DNA of 12,269 bases from Deltaproteobacteria bacterium (GTDB taxonomy: Bacteria; Myxococcota; Polyangia; Haliangiales; Haliangiaceae), in NCBI GenBank assembly GCA_018262455.1, contig JAGSPR010000181.1, forward strand, positions 1-12,269. The letters run 5' to 3'. A model generated the notes under the pieces. It had not been told where the DNA came from. It saw only the letters and a program-made list of their open reading frames with translations, and did not search any database. Both the position numbers and the translations under genes were made by a program. The first letter of the stretch is position 1. The number at the start of each line of letters is the position of its first letter. Below, piece by piece: positions 1 through 5,456 of the stretch.

Positions 1-659
1 GCTTCGCCGCGCTTGCGCAACAGGGCGATGGTCGCGGCGTAGTCCTTCGTGCCGTACACGCCGGAGCCCGAGACGATCACGTTCGCGCCAGCGGCACACA
101 CCTCGGCGATGTTGTCGAGGTTGACGCCGCCGTCGACCTCGATCTCGACGTCGAGTCCGCGGTCGAGGATCATCTTGCGGAGCGCGCGGATCTTCGTCAG
201 CGACGACGGGATGAACTTCTGGCCGCCGAACCCGGGGTTGACCGACATGACGAGCACCTGGGCGACGTCCGCGAGCACGTACTCGATCGATTCCGCCGGG
301 GTGTGCGGGTTGAGCACCACGTATGGCTTCTTCCCGAGCTCGCGGATCTGCGAGATCGTGCGGTGCAGGTGGGGACACGCCTCGACGTGGATGCCGATCA
401 GGTCGGCACCGGCCTTCGCGTAGGCCGCGACCCAGCGCTCGGCATCCTCGATCATCAGGTGAACATCGAGCGGCAGCTGGGTCGCTCGCTTGACCGCCTC
501 GACCACGATCGGCCCGATCGTCATGTTCGGGACGAAGTGACCGTCCATCACGTCGACGTGCACGTAGTCGGCTGCGGAGATCGCTTTGACCTCGTCAGCT
601 AACCGACCGAAGTCGGCGGACAGGATCGAGGGTGCGATGCGAATCGGCGGGCGCTGCAC
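1..659 (-). CDS. rpe: Ribulose-phosphate 3-epimerase (3' end cut by window edge)
   Basis: Interconverts D-ribulose 5-phosphate and D-xylulose 5-phosphate in the cytosol, for the pentose-phosphate or Calvin pathway. 219 codons are visible, so only a few C-terminal residues are missing from a family of about 220-230. The TIM-barrel signatures run in order: IAPSILSAD (8-16), [14 protein letters not shown] (32-45, with His34 and Asp36), LDVHLM (64-69, His67), [10 protein letters not shown] (138-147), VDGGVN (175-180, Asp176) and the phosphate-binding end GSGVYG (198-203). His34, Asp36, His67 and Asp176 match the metal and catalytic positions known for the family. The start is GTG at 659: an in-frame TAG lies just upstream and no ATG is available, although the Shine-Dalgarno signal is weak. 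It is divergent from the metallopeptidase-like gene at 718, with 58 bases between the starts. The assignment is firm; the exact start is less so. Confidence 0.95.
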   Translation of the reverse strand, partial: MQRPPIRIAPSILSADFGRLADEVKAISAADYVHVDVMDGHFVPNMTIGPIVVEAVKRATQLPLDVHLMIEDAERWVAAYAKAGADLIGIHVEACPHLHRTISQIRELGKKPYVVLNPHTPAESIEYVLADVAQVLVMSVNPGFGGQKFIPSSLTKIRALRKMILDRGLDVEIEVDGGVNLDNIAEVCAAGANVIVSGSGVYGTKDYAATIALLRKRGE

Positions 660-717
660 GCGGCGACGCTAGCACGCTTCGCTTGACGCCCACGGGGCTG
701 CGTGGTCACGTCCGCGC

Positions 718-1710
718 GTGACGCTCGGACCCGGGCACGCCGTCGTCGAAGCCACCCCCGGGTGGGTGAATCGCCGGCTCGACGCGCTCGCGGAGGCGCT
801 GCTGCTTCCCACGCCGGTGCACGACAGCTTCCTGTTCCATGCCGATCCGGCGTTCTACTCCGACTGCACGGCGTCGATCATCTCGCTGCAGGGCGCGGCG
901 AGGCGGATCATCGAACACCTCGGGCTGACGTGCGACACCGTGATCGTCTCGTTCCGCAGCCTGACGCATCCCGGGCATATCCAGCGCAGCGGCCGTGACT
1001 GGTTCATCGAGATCGCGACCGAGTACCGGGGCGATGGCGACGCGATCGGGGCGATCCTCGCGCACGAGTGCTGCCACATCCTCGTGGAGGAGCGCGGACT
1101 CCGTCGGTTCGAGACCGCGGTCGACGAGGTCCACGTCGATCTCGCGGTGATGCTGTCGGGGCTCGGCGCGCTGACGCTCAACGGCATCGCCGACACCTCC
1201 GAGCGCAACGGGAACGTCGTCGTCCACCGCCATCGCTCGTTCGGCTACCTGCGCGCGCCGCTGCTCCAGCATGCCTATGCGCGGGTCGCCGCATCGCTCG
1301 GGATCGAGCGCTGGCGGGCGACGCGCCACCTGTCCGTGCCCGGCGCGAAGCTCGCGGTGAGCTGGTACCTGCTGACGAGCTTTCGCCAGCAGCCGCTCGC
1401 GTACCGCGTGCTCGAAGGCCACGTCGTCGTGCCGTGTCGCGCGCCCGGGTGCGGCAAGCGGCTGCGGGTCCCGACGGGGGCGGTTGGCACCGCGCGCTGC
1501 CCCGCGTGCAAGGCGAGCCGCGCGTTCGATGGCATCGGCTGCCGGGTCCGGCTGCTCGCCGTGCCGACTCCCATGGTCCAGGCCGAGCCACCGACGAAGC
1601 CCGGGCTCCTGGCGTGGTTCACGTTGCTGCCGGCCGGCGAGAAGCTCCTGCTCGCGATCGTCCTCGTGATCGTGGCCGCGATGGCGATCGCGATGTGGCT
1701 CGGTCAGTAG
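718..1710 (+). CDS. Putative HExxH zinc metallopeptidase with zinc ribbon and C-terminal membrane anchor
   Basis: 330 residues from a GTG start. Residues 116-120 read HECCH, the zinc-binding HExxH motif, inside a helix-like segment (ILAHECCHILVEERG). An acidic stretch 16-21 residues later (DEVHVD, 136-141) could provide the third zinc ligand, as in gluzincin-type peptidases. Residues 240-264 form a second likely zinc site, Cys240-x4-Cys245-x15-Cys261-x2-Cys264, resembling a zinc ribbon. Residues 310-328 are a single hydrophobic helix near the C terminus with almost nothing after it, and no N-terminal signal peptide is seen. This suggests a tail-anchored protein with its domains in the cytosol. 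I do not recognise the family, and the substrate is unknown. The start is uncertain: there is no clear ribosome site, and GTG at 766 is an alternative. The 3' end overlaps the convergent response-regulator gene by 7 bases. The ORF is clearly coding; peptidase activity is inferred from the motif. Confidence 0.75.
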   Translation: MTLGPGHAVVEATPGWVNRRLDALAEALLLPTPVHDSFLFHADPAFYSDCTASIISLQGAARRIIEHLGLTCDTVIVSFRSLTHPGHIQRSGRDWFIEIATEYRGDGDAIGAILAHECCHILVEERGLRRFETAVDEVHVDLAVMLSGLGALTLNGIADTSERNGNVVVHRHRSFGYLRAPLLQHAYARVAASLGIERWRATRHLSVPGAKLAVSWYLLTSFRQQPLAYRVLEGHVVVPCRAPGCGKRLRVPTGAVGTARCPACKASRAFDGIGCRVRLLAVPTPMVQAEPPTKPGLLAWFTLLPAGEKLLLAIVLVIVAAMAIAMWLGQ

Positions 1711-2327
1711 CCGCCGAACAGATCGGTCAGCGGTACGTTGAACGCGGTGGCCACCTTGAACAAGCTCGACACCGACGCGCTCGACTCGGCGCGCTCGATC
1801 TGCGAGAGCAACGACACCGACAGATTCGTGCGGCGTGCCATCTGCCTGAGCGTGAGCCCGCGCGCCTTGCGGAGCTCGCGGATCTGGCGCCCGATGGCGG
1901 CGTGGAGCTCGTCCTCGCGGCGCAGCACGAGACCCTTGCGCTTGGCGATCCGCGCGATGACATCGCGGAACTCCTGCGGGGCGAATGGCTTGTGGATGTA
2001 GGCCGAGACCTCGTGCTGGAACGACGCCGACGCGGTCTCGAGCGAGGGGTAGCCGGTGAGGATGATCACCGCGATGTCGTCATCGACCGAGCGAATCTGC
2101 GCGAGCAGATCGAGGCCGGAGATCTTCGGCATCATCAGGTCGAGCACGACGAGGTGGAACACCTCGTCCCGGATCCGCTCGACCGCGAGGCTCGGGTCGC
2201 CGAGGGTCGTGACCTCGAACCCTTCGGCGTTCAGGAAGTCCTGAAGATACTCCCGGATGTCCTGATCGTCGTCGACGACAAGGACCGAGAGTTTCGAGGC
2301 CGTCTGTAACGCAGCGCCGGCAACCAC
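1704..2327 (-). CDS. Response regulator: receiver domain fused to XRE-type helix-turn-helix
   Basis: 207 residues. Residues 12-130 are a CheY-like receiver with the full active site: acidic pair Asp19-Asp20 (VLVVDDD), phosphoacceptor Asp63 (VVLDLMMP), Thr91 (ILTGYPS) and Lys113 (HKPF). Residues about 144-203 are a Cro/C1 (XRE) DNA-binding domain ([20 protein letters not shown], then [12 protein letters not shown]), ending close to the C terminus. It therefore looks like a phosphorylation-controlled transcription factor. No histidine kinase lies in the window, so it is an orphan here. The start is GTG at 2327, preceded by a GGTGGG-like sequence; no in-frame ATG precedes the receiver. It lies just downstream of the tRNA-Pro on the same strand, so read-through from the tRNA promoter or a very short promoter of its own are both possible. 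The 3' end overlaps the convergent gene by 7 bases. Confidence 0.92.
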   Translation of the reverse strand: MVAGAALQTASKLSVLVVDDDQDIREYLQDFLNAEGFEVTTLGDPSLAVERIRDEVFHLVVLDLMMPKISGLDLLAQIRSVDDDIAVIILTGYPSLETASASFQHEVSAYIHKPFAPQEFRDVIARIAKRKGLVLRREDELHAAIGRQIRELRKARGLTLRQMARRTNLSVSLLSQIERAESSASVSSLFKVATAFNVPLTDLFGGY

Positions 2328-2344
2328 CAGCCCACCATACTCTC

Positions 2345-2379
2345 AAAAGACGTGGCCGCGGAGGGGAAGACCTCCGCGG
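2345..2379 (-). terminator. Candidate intrinsic terminator after tRNA-Pro
   Basis: A perfect 9-bp inverted repeat (CCGCGGAGG at 2356-2364 with CCTCCGCGG at 2371-2379, 6-base loop) begins 4 bases beyond the tRNA 3' end. On the minus strand it is followed, after six bases, by CTTTT. The stem is strong, but the T tract is short and displaced, so termination may be incomplete and allow read-through into the regulator gene at 2327. Confidence 0.5.
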
Positions 2380-2382
2380 TAG

Positions 2383-2456
<74 letters not shown>

Positions 2457-2484
2457 GAAAGACCCGAATTCTGGGTCGGGAAAG

Positions 2485-2513
2485 TAGGTAGCTCGACGCT
2501 TGCCGATTGTCAA
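2485..2513 (-). promoter_or_regulatory. Candidate sigma70 promoter for tRNA-Pro
   Basis: On the minus strand a perfect -35 hexamer TTGACA (2513-2508) is followed by a 17-base spacer and TACCTA (2490-2485), a poor -10 box. Transcription would start near 2478, about 22 bases before the mature tRNA. The bases after the -10 are C-rich, as is common for stable-RNA promoters. The -35 overlaps the TGA stop codon (2512-2510) of the upstream gene. The -10 is weak, so this rests mainly on the -35 and the position. Confidence 0.45.
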
Positions 2514-3109
2514 TCGTGGCGGGCTCGGCGAAACACCGGCAGGGCCAGGTGGATCCCGATCTCTCCGAACACGCCCAGCTCCTGGACCATCCCCACCCGC
2601 ACGAACGGCGTCATGCCGAGGAACGCCCACAACCCGAGCGATCCACCCAGCCGGGGATGCGCGAGGTCCGACAGCTCGACGAGCGGGCCGGCGGACAGCC
2701 CGAGCATCCGGCTCCCGAGGTGGGTCCCGGCCAGGGCATCGAGCCACAGCCGACCGCCCCCGCGCTCCGTCCACCGGCTGCCGCCGAACGTCGCGCCGAC
2801 GAGCGCCAGTCGGTCATGCTCACGGACCCGCACGATCGCGGCGTCGGCCCCGATCGTCGAGTCCCACGTCGCGTCGACATGGCTCGCCGCGCCCGAGGGA
2901 CCCAGCCAGAGATAGCTGCCATCGAGGTCCCAGCTCGACGGGAACGCATCGGGGCCCGAGCGCGGCGGGGTACGGCGAGGCGGTGGATCGGCGGCCGGGG
3001 TCGCCCCCGATCCCGGATCGGCGAGTGCCGTCGCGGGCAGGGCCAGCAAGCCTGCGAGGATCGACGCGATCCCGGTCGTGGCGAACCGCCCCGGGTGTGG
3101 GGTCTGCAT
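2510..3109 (-). CDS. Secreted hypothetical protein, probably small outer-membrane beta-rich protein
   Basis: 199 residues from the ATG at 3109, which directly follows an AAAGGGG ribosome-site-like stretch. Residues 1-30 look like a Sec signal peptide: a basic start (MQTPHPGRF), hydrophobic core (IASILAGLLALPA) and cleavage after ALA. A Pro/Arg-rich linker follows, then short alternating segments rich in Gly, Leu, Trp and Phe (DGSYLWLG, RLALVGATFG, GRLWLDALAG, SLGLWAFLG, VFGEIGIHLALPV) of the kind seen in small beta-barrels. The last residues are charged, so the classical terminal aromatic signature is missing. I do not recognise the family. An upstream in-frame ATG at 3151 would add 14 residues but places a longer polar stretch before the hydrophobic core. 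It is divergent from the electron-transfer cluster, with about 115 bases between starts, so the two may share regulation. Confidence 0.65.
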   Translation of the reverse strand: MQTPHPGRFATTGIASILAGLLALPATALADPGSGATPAADPPPRRTPPRSGPDAFPSSWDLDGSYLWLGPSGAASHVDATWDSTIGADAAIVRVREHDRLALVGATFGGSRWTERGGGRLWLDALAGTHLGSRMLGLSAGPLVELSDLAHPRLGGSLGLWAFLGMTPFVRVGMVQELGVFGEIGIHLALPVFRRARHD

Positions 3110-3224
3110 ACCCCTTTGAGGCTGGTTGGAAGTCACAATCGCCGAGCGCATCCTGGTAGAATCAGGCCCTAAACGTCGCACTGGTGGAGTGGGCTCGTAG
3201 TTTGCTTCCGGTGAGAACTCGAAT
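3110..3224. promoter_or_regulatory. Divergent intergenic region upstream of the electron-transfer cluster
   Basis: 115 bases separate the starts of the secreted protein (minus) and the three-gene redox cluster (plus), so promoters for both must lie here or within the 5' ends. A TAGAAT box on the plus strand (3157-3162) could be a -10 element, but I see no -35 at the right distance and no convincing operator palindrome. The region is less G/C-biased than the flanking coding sequence, and in-frame TAG at 3198 stops the plus-strand frame. GGTGAG at 3210-3215 is a possible ribosome site 9 bases before the TTG at 3225. Confidence 0.35.
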
Positions 3225-5456
3225 TTGGCCATCCAGCGCAGCGCTCCGGTCGGACCGACGTCGTCGATGCTACCACCCGGGCTCGACAACGACTACGCGG
3301 TGGTCCGTCAGCTCCCTCTGTTCGAGGGGGTTGGCAACGACGATCTGGCCAACGCCATGCGGCAGGGCGGGATCGCGGTCCGCACGATCGAGCGCGACAT
3401 GTTCGTGCTCGACCCGATCGGACTCGCGGGCGGTCAGCCCGCCCCGGTCGTCTACGTCGCGCGCGGCCAGGTCGCCGCCGCCGTGTTCGTGGAGAACGAG
3501 CTGGTCGAACGCCGAGCCCACCAGCTGGCCCACGAGCAGGCGAGCAAGGAAGAACGTGAGGCCGAGTCACTGATCAAGCCGCCGCCGCTGGCGCGCGTCG
3601 CGCTCAAGAACGTCGCGCTGTTCATGCAGGGCGACCTGTTCAACTCGGGCGCCCTCGCCGCCGCGCGCGGTCAGCCGATCGCGTTCTACACCACCGCGCC
3701 CTCGACCCTGGTCTCGATCGATCAGCGCTGGATCGCCGAGCTCGCGGTGCGCCATCCGGTCTTCGAGCAGCGGCTGCGCCGCGCGCTCTCGATCTCGCGC
3801 GAGCGGCTCGCGTGGGTCTCGGGGGTCAAGCAGGAGCTGCTCGACTTCTTTGTCCGCCAGGGGATCTCGGTCTCGGGCGAGATGGTGCGCGTTCGCCAGC
3901 TCGGGCTCTGCATCGACTGCAAGCTGTGCGAAGAGGCCTGCGAGGAGCGCTACGGTGCGCGTCGGCTGACTCTCGGTGGCTACCAGCTCGGCATGCTGGA
4001 CTTCATCTACACGTGCCGGACCTGCACGGATCAGCGCTGCATCGATCCCTGCGCCTACGACTCGATCCGGTTCGACGAGAGCAGGCAAGAGGTCGTCATC
4101 AACGAGTCGACGTGCACCGGCTGCACCGCCTGCGCGCAGGCGTGCCCGTACGGCGCGATCGACATGGTCGAGGTCGAGGCCGACGCGCCGCAGTTCAAGA
4201 AGCAGTTCAAGGCGCGGCTCGAGAAGCAGGATGCGCTCAAGTTCGGCGCCGGGACGCCCCGCGTGGCGCGCGCTCGCCGGATCGCCAACAAGTGCGATCA
4301 CTGCATCGCGTACGGTGACCAGGCCTGCGTGTCGGCGTGCCCGACCGGCTCCTTGATCGAGATCAACGCGTACGATCTGTTCGTCGAGCGCTCGCCGAAG
4401 ATGGCGGCCATCGCGCGCACCGGGTTCGACAGCGACCTCCAGAAGAAGGATCGCCAGGAAGTGCTCCCGGTGATGCCGTTCACCGAGGGGCTCTCGGTCC
4501 GCTCTGGCGGCATCGCCAAGCTCAAGCGCGGCCGCTACGCGCCGCTCCTGATGTGGCTCGTCGGCATGTCTGGCTTCGTGCTGGCGCTCGGCGAGGCCCT
4601 GCTGCGCTCGGTGCTCGGCGACGACGGCAAGCGGATGTCCTATCTCTACACGCAGATCCGCGACTCGGCGGAGTTCGTCAACATGGCGGACGACGGCACC
4701 ATCGACAAGGCGCGGCTGATCCTCGACAAGGTGAAGTTCACGCCGGGCGATCAGCTGTCGACGTACTGCGGCGCCGTCGGGACTGCCCTCATGATCATCG
4801 CCGCGATCTATCCGGTGTTCCGCCGCATCAAGATCTTCCGGTGGCTCGCCTCGAACACGATGTGGTTCGACTTCCACCTGATGGCCGGCACCGTGGGGCC
4901 GATCTACGTCGCTCTGCACTGCGCGTTCAAGCTCGACTCGTGGGTGTCGGCGGCATTCTGGAGCATGGTGATTACCGTGGTGAGCGGGTTCCTCGGCCGC
5001 TATCTCTACACCCAGGTCCCCGAGCTCTCGAGCGGGGTGGAGCTCGAGGAGCTCGATCACGAGCGCGCGTTCCAGAAGGCTCGCCCGACGCTGACGGTCC
5101 CGATGGCCGAGATCGACCGCGAGCTGTCGACGCAGCGTGCTCACGCCCACCGGGTCGCGATGTCACCCAGTGTCCTGCGCGCGCTGTGGTGGCTGGTGTT
5201 CCAGGATATCGGGAGGATCCCGCGGACGATGGCCCGGCGCAGCCGGCTCGGCAAGCTGGGTGTCGATCGTCGCACTCGCAAGGATCTGGCGCGGCGCGCG
5301 GCGCGTATGATCGTGATCGCTCGCCGGCAGGTCGTCGCACCGAAGGCGCAGTTGCTGCTTCACTCGTGGAAGAAGGTCCACGTGCCGTTCACCGTCATCC
5401 TCACCGTGTTCGCGACGGCCCATATCTTCATCTCGTGGTCTCATGCGTCCTGGTAA
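3225..5456 (+). CDS. Inner-membrane redox fusion protein: CNB-like domain, four [4Fe-4S] motifs, diheme cytochrome b
   Basis: 743 residues, probably taking electrons from (or giving them to) cytosolic donors or quinone across the inner membrane. Residues about 25-195 resemble a cyclic-nucleotide-binding beta-roll (LPLFEGVGNDDL, VVYVARGQVAA, GDLFNSGALA), interrupted by a charged helix-like insert at about 95-112; the usual PRxA phosphate-binding signature is not seen. Residues 229-372 carry four Cys motifs of the DmsB/HybA-type ferredoxin: 229/232/235/239, 264/267/272/276, 297/300/303/307 and 357/360/368/372. Five hydrophobic helices follow at about 439-460, 512-532, 550-568, 573-595 and 718-738. 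His551 and His565 in helix 3 and His719 and His733 in helix 5 share the same 14-residue spacing, which fits two bis-His b haems. No signal peptide is seen, so the Fe-S part should face the cytosol. TTG at 3225 has GGTGAG upstream and coding-like third positions; ATG at 3267 is the alternative. The 3' end overlaps the cytochrome gene by 14 bases. Confidence 0.85.
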   Translation: MAIQRSAPVGPTSSMLPPGLDNDYAVVRQLPLFEGVGNDDLANAMRQGGIAVRTIERDMFVLDPIGLAGGQPAPVVYVARGQVAAAVFVENELVERRAHQLAHEQASKEEREAESLIKPPPLARVALKNVALFMQGDLFNSGALAAARGQPIAFYTTAPSTLVSIDQRWIAELAVRHPVFEQRLRRALSISRERLAWVSGVKQELLDFFVRQGISVSGEMVRVRQLGLCIDCKLCEEACEERYGARRLTLGGYQLGMLDFIYTCRTCTDQRCIDPCAYDSIRFDESRQEVVINESTCTGCTACAQACPYGAIDMVEVEADAPQFKKQFKARLEKQDALKFGAGTPRVARARRIANKCDHCIAYGDQACVSACPTGSLIEINAYDLFVERSPKMAAIARTGFDSDLQKKDRQEVLPVMPFTEGLSVRSGGIAKLKRGRYAPLLMWLVGMSGFVLALGEALLRSVLGDDGKRMSYLYTQIRDSAEFVNMADDGTIDKARLILDKVKFTPGDQLSTYCGAVGTALMIIAAIYPVFRRIKIFRWLASNTMWFDFHLMAGTVGPIYVALHCAFKLDSWVSAAFWSMVITVVSGFLGRYLYTQVPELSSGVELEELDHERAFQKARPTLTVPMAEIDRELSTQRAHAHRVAMSPSVLRALWWLVFQDIGRIPRTMARRSRLGKLGVDRRTRKDLARRAARMIVIARRQVVAPKAQLLLHSWKKVHVPFTVILTVFATAHIFISWSHASW

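Noticed and set aside
690..705. CCACG/CGTGG inverted repeat between the divergent genes at 659 and 718
   Set aside because: A 5-bp arm is expected by chance in DNA this GC-rich, and no matching promoter boxes were found.
706..1422. Long minus-strand frame opposite the HECCH gene
   Set aside because: It is Arg-rich with low-complexity composition typical of an antisense shadow in GC-rich DNA; the plus-strand frame has domain motifs.
1068..2309. 413-codon plus-strand frame
   Set aside because: It crosses two genes with strong domain evidence in other frames and is Arg/Ala-rich with no recognisable motif.
2461..2477. GACCC/GGGTC hairpin between the secreted-protein stop and the tRNA
   Set aside because: The stem is only 5 bp with three T residues after it, and it lies inside the presumed tRNA leader; too weak to call a terminator.
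3157..3162. TAGAAT as a -10 box for the redox cluster
   Set aside because: The nearest -35-like TTGGAA is 25 bases upstream, too far for a normal sigma70 promoter.
3567..5150. 527-codon minus-strand frame opposite the redox fusion gene
   Set aside because: It lies wholly antisense to a gene with four Fe-S motifs and membrane helices, and its composition is that of a shadow frame.
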